From positions 201,234-265,233 of the forward strand of contig DGHQ01000024.1 of NCBI GenBank assembly GCA_002392915.1: a DNA stretch of 64,000 bases, written 5' to 3'. Position numbers and translations under genes: made by a program. The notes below the pieces were generated by a model. That model ran no database searches and had not been told where the DNA came from. It saw only the letters and a list, made by a program, of their open reading frames with translations. The DNA is from Bacteroidales bacterium UBA3844. GTDB taxonomy: Bacteria; Bacteroidota; Bacteroidia; Bacteroidales; Paludibacteraceae. Position 1 is the stretch's first letter. Every line of letters begins with the position of its first letter. This document shows, piece after piece, positions 56,501-63,981 of this stretch.

Positions 56501-59500
56501 ATGCTCTTAAGAACGCAAAGGGAAGACGAAAATATATCGAGTTCAAGAGGGTTGCCACATTCGAAGTAGGAGGCAAAACTGCTGAAATGGAAAGTAATGT
56601 TGTAAAAATCAACATCGTTCCTACAATGGAGTCGATACCTCTATCAAGAGAACTGATTACAGGAACAATATCAAGCAGCAGGGTAAATTACTGCAAGGGA
56701 GATATTGGAGAGGTTGTATATGGTGATGATATGGATCCGTCAAGTGTAGTGTTGGACATTTGGAGAAATCCGAACTCTTATTTTGGTCCTGGATTGTATG
56801 ATCCTGGATATAAAGGAGGAGTAAACACATGGTTTGAGTACAGTGTGGACGGAATCAATTTTGACACTGTAAGCATATTCAATTCTGTAGAGAACAAAAA
56901 ATTCGCAAACACGTTCAATCCAGGGGAGGGATTGGAAAGATTGATGAACCAATCCTACCGAGTACGCCGAGGAGTGTCTGACGGATGTTCCAGCGTCTAC
57001 ACAAATGAACTGTTTTTGACCGTAAGTGACGAGGCCGCGGATATGTCTTCAATATCCATGTATGCGTATGAACCAGGCAAATCAGGCGTTTCGGATAGAT
57101 TAATGAAAGGTTTTGAATTTGGCGACAGTATTGTTATAGGCGACAAAACGATGGAATCTTACGATTGCAAGTGGAGTCTTGACAGCTTGTTTAACGACAC
57201 TTTTGCAACATCAAAAATGTTTGTAGGATTCTCACTTGACGATAATGCTGCAGTCAGCCTTATGGATGATCCAAATATCTATTTGAAGAGAAAGAGCAAA
57301 CCATACGGAGAATGCTGGTCTTCTTCTTTGCAGATTCCTATCGCACTTGGTACAGCAAGCAAGGGAGGGCAGATTTCTGAAAAACAGAAGGTATGTTTCG
57401 GAGCTGACTTTAAGGGCATCGACAATGTAGAGGAGGCGAGTGGAGAATGGATTGCTCCAAAACACGTTGAAATGAAGTGGCACTACGGTTGGCAGTGGTC
57501 ACAGGATAGTGTCAAGTGGGTAAGCATTGAGAATTCAGACAGCGTTGGATTGAGTGCCAAACTTGTGAATACATATGTCGATCCATTGAAACTTATGACA
57601 GGCAAGACAACTTATTTCCGCCGTGTGGCGACTAATGATTCGTCAAGAGTAAGATATTCGAATGTGGCTGTCTTGTCATATTACGATGAAATGAAGCCCG
57701 GTGTGTTGAGTGACGATCAGGATGGAAAAACCGGCTATTGCACAGGAGACGACCTTCCTGTAATCTCTACAACTGAGCCAACAGGAGGAACATTTGAGGA
57801 GAACGGAATAAGCTATACATGGAAGTTGGCTCTTAATGGCGGTGATTATGTGAAGTTGCCAACAAGGAAAACGACTCTTGACCTTGCATTCGTGGACACT
57901 ATCTATAACCAGACTTTTGACAAGAATGTAGACGTAAGTATCATCTGTGAATACTCGGACGGAAAAATTGGTTGTGGTTCAGTTGAAAGCGAGCCTTTAA
58001 ATTATGTCCTATATCGACGCAATGACGCTCCTGGCATCTACCAGGACAATGACAGCTGCGATGCTCAAACAGTAGTGGTGAAGATTGTTCCCGAGAAGAC
58101 TGATAAGACGTATGTCTTTGGAACATATGTTTTCACAGAGAACGGAGACTCCATAACTTGGGAGAGCGAGGCTACAGAAAAGACAATCCAGCGTGTGTCA
58201 ACTATGATAGTCGACGAATATGGGGTTTACTCTGTGGATCAAGAGACAGGTTGCCATAGTGAGACAACAATGTTTAACGTAGACAGTCTTCCTGATTTGA
58301 GCCAAGGAACTCTTGAAGCTCCAACAGCGGTTTGCTATGGAGAAGATTATACAGTGAAGGGAGGAACTGTTGTAGGTGGTAACGGATCAAAGACATACAC
58401 ATGGCAGTATTCATACGATGAGGTTGAATGGGAGACTCTCTCCAACCAGTCGGATGAAGATTTGGAAGTGATCAAACCGAAATCAGGAATCTCTTACAGA
58501 AGAATAGTTTCTGACATGTGTGGGGTTGATACATCTAACACTGTCCATATTGAGGTAAGAGAGAAAATTGATGTCACAAAGGATGTGTTTGTCTTCAACG
58601 ACTTCAAGTGCGCGAACCGCAAGTTTAATATCAATACAGCGGAAGGTGTCGTGTTTACAGACAACGACTACTATCTTGTATGGAACTCAGCTACAGACGA
58701 GATTTTCGACACCAAGAACATGACATTCCATACAGTGGATGAGTTTGAGGGTGATTCTCTTGAAATGCGATTAGCACATGCCATCGTCGACACAACAGGA
58801 ATGATTTGTAAGAGTGAAGAAATTATAGTGTACGCTCATCATTCAATCGCTTTGGATCCTGAGGCTAATAAAATCAGTTGCGATAACACCAATCCATGTA
58901 ATGGAAGATATGTTGAAGTGGAAGGAGACCAACAGGAAGGACCACATGCAGACAAGATTGGATACAAGTGGCATGTGAGCCACGACAACCAAACCTGGAT
59001 GGAGGAATTCAAGACAGGCAAGGATATGTCGCTTATAGCTGAGGACACTATGTACATCAGAAGAGTTGCAAGCAACGGATGTGAAACAGATACATCTAAT
59101 GTAGTAGCTATCTTCGGTACAAAGGTCGATCAGTATGATTATGTAGGAAAAATGGCGTTGGAGGTGATCAGCAATATGCAGGATTCATCCGTCTCAATGA
59201 CAATAGAGAGAGGAAAAGAGTTTGCTGCTGACTACTATTTTGAGGGCGACGGTGTTTTGCCGGTTGTCTCAGGCAACAATACAAATTTGCCTTACAAGAC
59301 TGATGTTTACAAAGATAGTATCTTGATGCTGGTAGCAAACTTGGATCATTGCGTAAGCACGTACAGATTCTATCCTCTTCGTGGTGGAGTCATAAGGTTC
59401 GACGGTGACTCAATCCTATGCGGAGGTGGCGAGATACCAGCGATAGTCTCGACTGTTGTTGAGGGAGGAAACGGAAACTACACCTACCAGTGGCAATATA

Positions 59501-60945
59501 TGAACATTTATACCGCCGACTACGTTAATATAGACGGGGCTACAGACAAGGATTACACCCCAAAAGCTGTGAGTGTGGAGACCTCATACCGCCGTTTGAC
59601 TACGGATGGAGAGTATACATCTATGTCGAATGTGATTAAGGTGAACATCCGACCATTGCCAAAAACTACTGATATAGTGCCTTCAGTAAGCGATAGTCTC
59701 TTGAAATTATACAGTTTGAAATCTACTCAGTATAGCGTGGAGAAACTTCCGTCTTTGGCGTTGAGTCTGGTAGATACTATTTCAGATGCTGATATTGTGA
59801 CATGGCAGAAGTCTTACAACAATGTAGAATGGGAAGACGTGGAGATGCAGGAGTCAAACGAAAATGACATCTATAAACTGTCTGTTGTAGATACTACAGA
59901 AAATGTATACTACAGAGTTGTCGCAATTAGCTCTTGCGGTGAATATACAAGCAAGGCTTACAAGGTGACGACATTGTATGCCTCTGTAATCTTGGATGAG
60001 GAACTGGTGTTGAGAGACAGTGTGTGTGTAGGTGGCGATGTATATATTAGATACAAGAAGGATTATCCTGAAGTATATGAATATTCATACAGAATTATCA
60101 ATTATGAGGGAGAGGGGGCATTCCCTTATTCTAATTCTCGTGGAAGTTCTTGGTCAAGAGAAAATATTTTGACAGATTCCACAAAGGTTTCTTATGGTGC
60201 GATATTCATGTCTCCAAAACATTCTTTTGACGTTGAGATCACACGTTGGGTGAAGAAGACTGGAGCTAGAAGTTCTAAACTTGTCCATTTCTACGTCAAT
60301 GAATTGTCCGCTAAATACAACTATGTTGTTGATGGTGTAGAATCCCATGAAAGTGGAGAAAAGAAAAAGTCTGTTCAGTTGAATCAAGGTAGCAGAGTAG
60401 TGTTCTCTCCTGAGATTACAGGCGGTTTGGAAGACAAGACATACAAGTGGAATCTGATTGCTCCGTTGAATGTGGAATATTATCAGAAATATGGGGGCAG
60501 TGCTGGAAGAGATGGATTGACATCGGAAAAAGAAAGTCCAGTTTGTTATTTCTACAATGATGGAACGTACACTATCACAATGAATGTTTCTGATGGAATG
60601 TGTTCTGCATCAGTTTCGGACACTGCAATGTATATAAGTGAAACTGGAGCTTTGAGATCATATAGTGTATCCGCATCATTCGACGATGAAGTCTTTGATT
60701 ATGTAGAATTAAATGGTGTAGGACTTGGATATGTTGAGGTTTATCCTACGCATTTCTCAAATCACATCTCTATTTATACAGATTGTATAGAACCTCAGCA
60801 TTACGAGATGTATGATGCACTTGGAGCAAAAGTTCTAGAAGGAGAATACACTGGAAATGTGGACGTAGAAACCAGCCAGTTGATTCCGGGAAATTATGTA
60901 ATGAAGACTGTTGGAAAGGTTATAAGAATACTAAAATCTAAATAA
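50530..60945 (+). CDS. Giant T9SS-secreted repeat protein (adhesin-like)
   Basis: A 3471-residue protein starting 11 bases after the lipoprotein. A signal peptide (about 1-22) is followed by many beta-sandwich (PKD/Ig-like) units. At least thirteen carry a YxWxYSxDxxxW-type motif (YGWEYSTDKENW, ISWQQSTDGKTW, HYGWQWSQDSVKW, YTWQYSYDEVEW, YKWHVSHDNQTW). Each unit tends to open with a C-x-G/D stretch (VCYGDEV, ICYGSI, VCYGEDY, ILCGGGE) and close with YRRV-type strands. The end (about 3390-3471) is a T9SS C-terminal domain: VYPTHFSNHISIY, YEMYDALGAKVLEGEY, LIPGNYVMK. It resembles SprB-like surface adhesins in style. Confidence 0.88.
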   Translation: MRLKKYLFAFVLVFIPVLAFCEVFYENADGCTWNYLAGSKYGEIKFPKDLKCISLSTNKTYITPNTSVNVTRGRYQVYANRPDNGNEDVLGCDLNEKLYFFVQILPDGTEEGPFEYDQFKDRSGNKTDFYNYSDGFEKNERTWTFNARTQTVTYEGLKKSYKNGTFSKELDQLGASSINIRFQVASWINVKRGTKRDRNDREKTIIGNSANITFYVCKPGTIGANPARTPQIEESDGTAKYCIYPTPVGSASDNVMQITNIQSPGYYNRDLFFSWDLYNNDKSHISNYYRPVFLESSNTALDIFATFKYSDLGDYKVGDQYTLTRSISFTNEYKNELDCSTPEITFEIVPEAFLSEKGVNSVKVCPKKEDQQFSGSKEYQNPDWMYLKGEEIKFRDSDNRIVTLSDAMYDAYGIKYGWEYSTDKENWILLIDKTDAEAKVLPNGDYNYTSSFLSWTSVKEQDLLVPNNMFADGKTRYFRQVVTLTNFSNRKIVSEKLHEATPYYIIEKSDFKVQPLGTLCADGTSQEVELNVSFTKAESSATLAGYKWVSDDAAFQYDCRFLGKTEEYKDINLYATYNIFADEVKKYDANIAVIDGCGTKVELKDSLMLEEQPKIDPNNVICTNATYEYNELQKRVEVVIPEGVVGYLLVDKSDANYSTSLYEYSTNGNTYSKLPSRGKDVMLTSQNEQTYYFRKTDTRGNQCVSEDLTVLVKKVSSIVGNRIDKDTIYVCKKSGNPLITAESVSGGFGDDATLSYSWIYSYDDKDYTLMMDDSKPLADAKVAEGVWNQVVDKKVYIRRIATSKKGTGVLSDTSDALVIIPYSDPVVALNVDTNYVCYGDEVILNGSVDANFKDQIEKTNVDVKYWYAGGKSNFDTIPTLAPYHLTVIKDTLVSLNVEFCGKRVSSKGVTITSGKNLKPRMANGACRVRGKKMTASVIFVNADYTYNINGTEGYSAEIDIPKSGGFTYNVTVSDSKCTKTFTEEVKDGELTDSLRHFELAVDGSKLSNGQNICAGVTHSFANIDQESINHIANTYTWYVDGKSQAYSNSASFSYLLATQGKTYTVMRKSEEIKGGETCQSILDSIKVVTYNNISGAELTVDKTTVCYGDGLNMTISGVKGASEGVYKYTIYDGTDVVASNIVGFGESATENVDKLGTAGMHNLYAVVSDTSTCNSNSTYSQKTDKIQVYQAETAEFELTATPSVIKEDAGLTQVIITATAVNGGKVTTDNFTYWYTNGEGTVKNEATGNFKVSVDGSDFNAYGILTFDVERTVDVTGCKATNSVTISQTAGFEDQPSILCKEAKDDDKAEICDGSEVELSISVLPSYGTKVLTSEDVTYTWYRNGMLVPGTGASYMATAKAGDTTLYQCKISYVYDKAMKPAYVFSNEFRLIGKKGVVLGNVYQQGDKSRNVALCVGSDKEVTLNVDAEYEAKDEISWQQSTDGKTWIPVPETNIKEHVGNTLVVKGSYYTGNKGKHYFRVMGTSDCGTETYSKLFTLEVESLPDVPVVALRNSNVINGNVSSLNFSPKNNYAGYRYEWGVSEDDISSFSTGGAQAVVNGDFAVGDNTVYVRKVSTTGGHCASAVVSYGFKLYEELSIGKLDETSISKVRCPNDDKLTLLIPSVSGGSGSYDITWQYKNEGGDWIPFSSTSKLPFNVIIYDPTLMADGNTLFQLKIEGLSTTTTFRAIIASTGDYKGATKVSNEYKIEFYESLKDDGIDISEEEICYGSINDRIVGKSTTGGYAPYRYQWYKTTNREDSTSWEVIPSATLQNYTKRDTLYETTFYKRVVTDGCGSKLESVSKRVGVNDKVEIKPEDIRYESIVSNGNVATMWGMPNGEADASQYVWYNENWQTLDTTKVRELYATKNSLTVPGLHQHSKLYVYYTKKYLDGCLSYNSDTLVITASKNTSGNIFVNAENEDNFWVCSGTTDIEILSESNPLNAKGYSWHYRITEYNADDEAVTGLWENVGGTIESFATGENINLDTCGLKRDALKNAKGRRKYIEFKRVATFEVGGKTAEMESNVVKINIVPTMESIPLSRELITGTISSSRVNYCKGDIGEVVYGDDMDPSSVVLDIWRNPNSYFGPGLYDPGYKGGVNTWFEYSVDGINFDTVSIFNSVENKKFANTFNPGEGLERLMNQSYRVRRGVSDGCSSVYTNELFLTVSDEAADMSSISMYAYEPGKSGVSDRLMKGFEFGDSIVIGDKTMESYDCKWSLDSLFNDTFATSKMFVGFSLDDNAAVSLMDDPNIYLKRKSKPYGECWSSSLQIPIALGTASKGGQISEKQKVCFGADFKGIDNVEEASGEWIAPKHVEMKWHYGWQWSQDSVKWVSIENSDSVGLSAKLVNTYVDPLKLMTGKTTYFRRVATNDSSRVRYSNVAVLSYYDEMKPGVLSDDQDGKTGYCTGDDLPVISTTEPTGGTFEENGISYTWKLALNGGDYVKLPTRKTTLDLAFVDTIYNQTFDKNVDVSIICEYSDGKIGCGSVESEPLNYVLYRRNDAPGIYQDNDSCDAQTVVVKIVPEKTDKTYVFGTYVFTENGDSITWESEATEKTIQRVSTMIVDEYGVYSVDQETGCHSETTMFNVDSLPDLSQGTLEAPTAVCYGEDYTVKGGTVVGGNGSKTYTWQYSYDEVEWETLSNQSDEDLEVIKPKSGISYRRIVSDMCGVDTSNTVHIEVREKIDVTKDVFVFNDFKCANRKFNINTAEGVVFTDNDYYLVWNSATDEIFDTKNMTFHTVDEFEGDSLEMRLAHAIVDTTGMICKSEEIIVYAHHSIALDPEANKISCDNTNPCNGRYVEVEGDQQEGPHADKIGYKWHVSHDNQTWMEEFKTGKDMSLIAEDTMYIRRVASNGCETDTSNVVAIFGTKVDQYDYVGKMALEVISNMQDSSVSMTIERGKEFAADYYFEGDGVLPVVSGNNTNLPYKTDVYKDSILMLVANLDHCVSTYRFYPLRGGVIRFDGDSILCGGGEIPAIVSTVVEGGNGNYTYQWQYMNIYTADYVNIDGATDKDYTPKAVSVETSYRRLTTDGEYTSMSNVIKVNIRPLPKTTDIVPSVSDSLLKLYSLKSTQYSVEKLPSLALSLVDTISDADIVTWQKSYNNVEWEDVEMQESNENDIYKLSVVDTTENVYYRVVAISSCGEYTSKAYKVTTLYASVILDEELVLRDSVCVGGDVYIRYKKDYPEVYEYSYRIINYEGEGAFPYSNSRGSSWSRENILTDSTKVSYGAIFMSPKHSFDVEITRWVKKTGARSSKLVHFYVNELSAKYNYVVDGVESHESGEKKKSVQLNQGSRVVFSPEITGGLEDKTYKWNLIAPLNVEYYQKYGGSAGRDGLTSEKESPVCYFYNDGTYTITMNVSDGMCSASVSDTAMYISETGALRSYSVSASFDDEVFDYVELNGVGLGYVEVYPTHFSNHISIYTDCIEPQHYEMYDALGAKVLEGEYTGNVDVETSQLIPGNYVMKTVGKVIRILKSK

Positions 60946-60959
60946 CAAATGGAAATAAA

Positions 60960-60993
60960 AAGGACTCTCTTTAATAGTACAAAGAGAGTCCTT
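60960..60993 (+). terminator. Terminator of the giant protein gene
   Basis: AAGGACTCTCTTT (60960-60972) pairs with AAAGAGAGTCCTT (60981-60993) around an 8-base loop, 14 bases after the stop. Confidence 0.85.
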
Positions 60994-61043
60994 GTTTGCA
61001 TATAATCCAAAATTTATATTATTTCAAGTTAATTTTACAAAAT

Positions 61044-61073
61044 AAAGGTCGGTGTTCACACACCGACCTTTTC
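61044..61073 (+). terminator. Second hairpin terminator
   Basis: AAAGGTCGGTG (61044-61054) pairs with CACCGACCTTT (61061-61071), then TT. It acts as a back-up for the giant gene. Confidence 0.7.
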
Positions 61074-61087
61074 ATTACATATACAAA

Positions 61088-61116
61088 CAAAAAAGGAGTT
61101 CGATAATTGAACTCCT
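61088..61116 (-). terminator. Terminator of tRNA-Asp
   Basis: On the minus strand AGGAGTTC and GAACTCCT pair around a 7-base loop, followed by TTTTTTGTT. It begins 4 bases after the tRNA. Confidence 0.8.
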
Positions 61117-61120
61117 CTTG

Positions 61121-61194
61121 CGGTATGGACGGGACTCGAACCCGCGACCCCATGCGTGACAGGCATGTATTCTAACCAGCTGAACTACCACACC
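61121..61194 (-). tRNA. tRNA-Asp (anticodon GTC)
   Basis: A 74-base gene with acceptor GGTGTGG/CCATACC (one G-U pair), discriminator G, anticodon stem CATGC/GCATG around loop CTGTCAC (anticodon GTC), and T-loop GGTTCGAGTCC. No CCA is encoded. Confidence 0.96.
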
Positions 61195-61233
61195 ATTTAG
61201 TTATGTCTTGCTCTCATTTCCTGATTGCGAGTG

Positions 61234-61264
61234 CAAAGGTAACACTTTTTTCTGTGTCTGCAAA
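61234..61264 (-). promoter_or_regulatory. Promoter of tRNA-Asp
   Basis: On the minus strand TTTG (61261-61264), a 19-base spacer and TACCTTTG (61234-61241), identical in layout to the tRNA-Lys promoter. Confidence 0.8.
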
Positions 61265-61310
61265 TCTTTTTGCATTTTTTTAATCAAAAAAGTAGATTTT
61301 ATCATTCATT

Positions 61311-61370
61311 CTTGCAATCTCGCAGAAGATAACGGGGAAAGAAGGACATTCTATCCTTTATAATCCTCAA
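61311..61370 (+). repeat. Dispersed hairpin element, copy E (diverged)
   Basis: CTTGCAATCTCGCAGAAG, then AAGGACA-TTC-TATCCTT (61342-61358), then ATAATCCTCAA lines up with copies A and D. One stem position is mismatched (C-A). Confidence 0.55.
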
Positions 61371-61421
61371 ACTATTTCTTAAAATTTGAGCAGTTTCAAA
61401 CATTTATCAAAATTGTTTTCT

Positions 61422-61455
61422 AATAAAAAGAAGACGCGAGTAGTCACGTCTTCTT
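61422..61455 (-). terminator. Terminator of the heptose operon
   Basis: On the minus strand AAGAAGACG pairs with CGTCTTCTT around a 10-base loop, followed by TTTATTA. It begins 16 bases after the stop of the HddC-GmhB gene. Confidence 0.88.
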
Positions 61456-61471
61456 GCCTAATCACTAACTA

Positions 61472-62713
61472 TTATAATGTCTCCGCAAATGTTTTCAAAT
61501 CTGTGTAGAACTTGTCAGTATAATCCTTTGTCTCAGCTGGAGCATTACCGTCGGTGAGAAGATAGACCGTCTGCATTCCCGCTTTGTAGCCAAACTGCAA
61601 ATCCGAAATTGAATCCCCCACCATCGTCGATTCAGCAAAGTCAATCTCCGGGAAATCGCGTCTTGCCTCTTTAGCCATCCCTATCTCTGGTTTGCGTCTT
61701 CCAGTCTCCTCGCATGTGAGGTCGACGCAATGATAAATTCTATCGATTCGTCCTCCTGCGTCGACTATATCTTTAATCATTGTGGAATGGACTTCTTCAA
61801 GTTGTTTCTCCGTGAATATTTTCTTGCCAATACCTCGTTGATTGGTGACGATGAAGATTCTATCAAACTTTTTCGCGAATATTGCCAACGCCTCTCTCAC
61901 CCCGTCTAGAAAAACAAACTCCTCAGGCTTTGTCACATATCCGCCGACAACTCTCTTATTTATCGTACCGTCTCTATCAAGGAAAAGATATTTTGCCTTA
62001 GGGAATAAGCCTCCAAACTCCCGCTGTGCCTTATAATAATCCTCTGGCACACCGATATCGATGAAATAACCTCCGAATGGATAAGCGACGATATTTCTGC
62101 GGAAAGACGGATTTTCAAGAATCTCTTTCTCAAATGAAAATTTCGACGGCAATCCCTGCTTCAAAAGCCAATTCTTCTTCACAATGTAAATACCACCGTT
62201 GATGTACCCCTCACCACTCAACTTGCCTTTTTCCACAAAGTCTTGCAAATTACCGTCGGCATCCACCTTCACAGCTCCATATCGCTCTACATTCTCCACC
62301 TTACGTAACGCTATCGTGATATTATTGCCTTTGTCGAAATGAAAATTCTGAAAGAGGGAGAAATCTATATCGAAAAGGGTGTCTCCATTTAGCACAAGGA
62401 TATCGTTGCTCTTCGCAAAAGTCGACGCGAGGGCAATCGCACCTCCGGTAAATAAAGGCGTCGTCTCCTGAGCATAACTGATATTGATGCCACGATAACT
62501 GTCGCCGAAATATTCCTGCACCTTCTCATGCATATAGCCTGTGGATAGAATGACGTGATTGATTCCTACTCCTCGTAAACGTTCAAACAAATAAGCAAGA
62601 AATGGTCTACCGTCGACTGGGGCCATGGGCTTAGGAATATTTCCGAGCACATGCTTAAGACGTGTGCCAAAACCACCTGCCAATATAATCGCCTCTGTAA
62701 TCATATTGTCCAA
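61472..62713 (-). CDS. Fused heptose-1-phosphate nucleotidyltransferase and heptose-1,7-bisphosphate phosphatase (HddC-GmhB-like)
   Basis: A 413-residue two-domain enzyme. Residues about 5-235 are a sugar-phosphate nucleotidyltransferase (ILAGGFGTRLKHVLGNIPKP; NGDTLFDIDF; GYINGGIYI), related to HddC. Residues about 240-413 are a HAD phosphatase of the GmhB/histidinol-phosphatase class (FLDRDGTINKR; VTNQRGIGKK; RRKPEIGMAKEA; MVGDSISDLQFG). The GmhB zinc-cysteine cluster is incomplete. The pair fits GDP-heptose synthesis: phosphatase, then guanylyl transfer. It overlaps the HddA stop by up to 13 bases. Confidence 0.88.
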   Translation of the reverse strand: MDNMITEAIILAGGFGTRLKHVLGNIPKPMAPVDGRPFLAYLFERLRGVGINHVILSTGYMHEKVQEYFGDSYRGINISYAQETTPLFTGGAIALASTFAKSNDILVLNGDTLFDIDFSLFQNFHFDKGNNITIALRKVENVERYGAVKVDADGNLQDFVEKGKLSGEGYINGGIYIVKKNWLLKQGLPSKFSFEKEILENPSFRRNIVAYPFGGYFIDIGVPEDYYKAQREFGGLFPKAKYLFLDRDGTINKRVVGGYVTKPEEFVFLDGVREALAIFAKKFDRIFIVTNQRGIGKKIFTEKQLEEVHSTMIKDIVDAGGRIDRIYHCVDLTCEETGRRKPEIGMAKEARRDFPEIDFAESTMVGDSISDLQFGYKAGMQTVYLLTDGNAPAETKDYTDKFYTDLKTFAETL

Positions 62714-63723
62714 GTCTTTAAACCATTTGAAGTGAATTCATATCTCTTTGCTGCCACTCCAAGTTCAGACAAAGCCTTCTCTACAGCAAAACGGGTGCAG
62801 TTAGGGCAATAGAAAAACATGAATCCTCCTCCACCCGCTCCGGATATTTTTCCTCCCGTTGCTCCAGCTTTTAGAGCTGTTTCATATAGTTTGTCGATAA
62901 ACGGATTAGAGATTCCTTCCGTCATTTTCTTCTTATATTCCCAGCCAAAGTTAAGGAGCTCTCCCATTGCGTCGATGTCTCCTTTCAACAGATGCTCCTT
63001 CATCTGTATTGCCTGTTCTTTCAACTTATGCATTGCCTCTATCGACGTCTGATTTTTGCCCTTCACATTTTTCACCTGACCTTCGATAATCTTAGCTGAC
63101 TCACGACTTGTCTGAGTGTAGCAAAGAAGAAGATTATGAGCAAGTTCATTCTGGAACTGACAACGCACACGAAGAGGATTAACAATCACCTTATTGTCTG
63201 CATAGAACTCCATAAAGTTCACTCCACCGAATGTTGCGGCATACTGGTCTTGCTTACCTCCTGCCATCTGCAAATCCTCACGCTCAATTTTATAAGCCAA
63301 TTGAGCAATATCATACTCTCCAAGAGGAAGTTTCAACCACTCTGCAAAAGCTCCCACTATCGCCACCATAAGAGTAGACGACGTACCAAGTCCAGAACCA
63401 GCAGGAGCATCAACATGCAATGTGATACGGAAAGAAAGCGGAGAATGAGTGAAATCAGATACTATTCTATTGTAAGCCCCACGAGCCAAAACAAAAAAAC
63501 CATCAGTCGACAATTTTTCCGTCGCTTCACACACCTCAAATTCATCGCAATCCGGGCCGACAAATTCCACCTTGCCATTATCCAAAGGCTCGATAGTGGC
63601 ATATGCATACATATTTATAGTTGCGTTGAGAATAGCTCCTCCATAAAGGTCAGAAAATGGAGAGACGTCTGTACCACCTCCTGCAAGACCGAGTCTCAAC
63701 GGTGCTTTACTACGATATATCAT
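62701..63723 (-). CDS. hddA: D-glycero-alpha-D-manno-heptose-7-phosphate kinase (HddA-like GHMP kinase)
   Basis: A 340-residue GHMP-family kinase that makes heptose 1,7-bisphosphate. It has the N-terminal APLRLGLAGGGTDVSPF, the ATP loop PAGSGLGTSSTLMVA, and the C-terminal GHMP motif GGKISGAGGGGFMFF. With the downstream fusion it supplies three steps of GDP-D-glycero-alpha-D-manno-heptose formation; the isomerase GmhA is not in the window. The product would go to surface glycan, capsule or O-glycan. Confidence 0.9.
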   Translation of the reverse strand: MIYRSKAPLRLGLAGGGTDVSPFSDLYGGAILNATINMYAYATIEPLDNGKVEFVGPDCDEFEVCEATEKLSTDGFFVLARGAYNRIVSDFTHSPLSFRITLHVDAPAGSGLGTSSTLMVAIVGAFAEWLKLPLGEYDIAQLAYKIEREDLQMAGGKQDQYAATFGGVNFMEFYADNKVIVNPLRVRCQFQNELAHNLLLCYTQTSRESAKIIEGQVKNVKGKNQTSIEAMHKLKEQAIQMKEHLLKGDIDAMGELLNFGWEYKKKMTEGISNPFIDKLYETALKAGATGGKISGAGGGGFMFFYCPNCTRFAVEKALSELGVAAKRYEFTSNGLKTWTI

Positions 63724-63950
63724 GGTCTTAAATTTAAGTTCTTTTCTTATTTATAACGTAAGATACGTTTTCATTATTGTATTTGTATGTCAAAATTAAC
63801 TAATAAATTTATTTTTTGATGTCGTTTTGTAACAAATATGAAGGAATCTGAAGAATAATCTATAACATAGCCTCTTAATATTATTGTTTTTCAAACTAGT
63901 GGACAAAAACAAACGAACAACTACAATGGATAATAATCCATACATCATAC
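63724..63950. other. Region upstream of hddA
   Basis: AT-rich, with no recognised gene. No good consensus promoter was found for hddA. A small dyad ATGGAT-AATA-ATCCAT lies at 63927-63942. Confidence 0.5.
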
Positions 63951-63981
63951 AAAAAGGGTGCGGAACATCTGTCCCGCACCC
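63951..63981 (-). terminator. Terminator for a minus-strand gene beyond the right edge
   Basis: On the minus strand GGGTGCGG pairs with CCGCACCC around a 10-base loop, followed by TTTTTG. The T run is only on this strand, implying a minus-strand gene that ends just outside the window. Confidence 0.75.

Noticed and set aside
1952..61370. CRISPR array
   Set aside because: The repeats are far apart, in both orientations, without regular spacers, and no cas genes are present.
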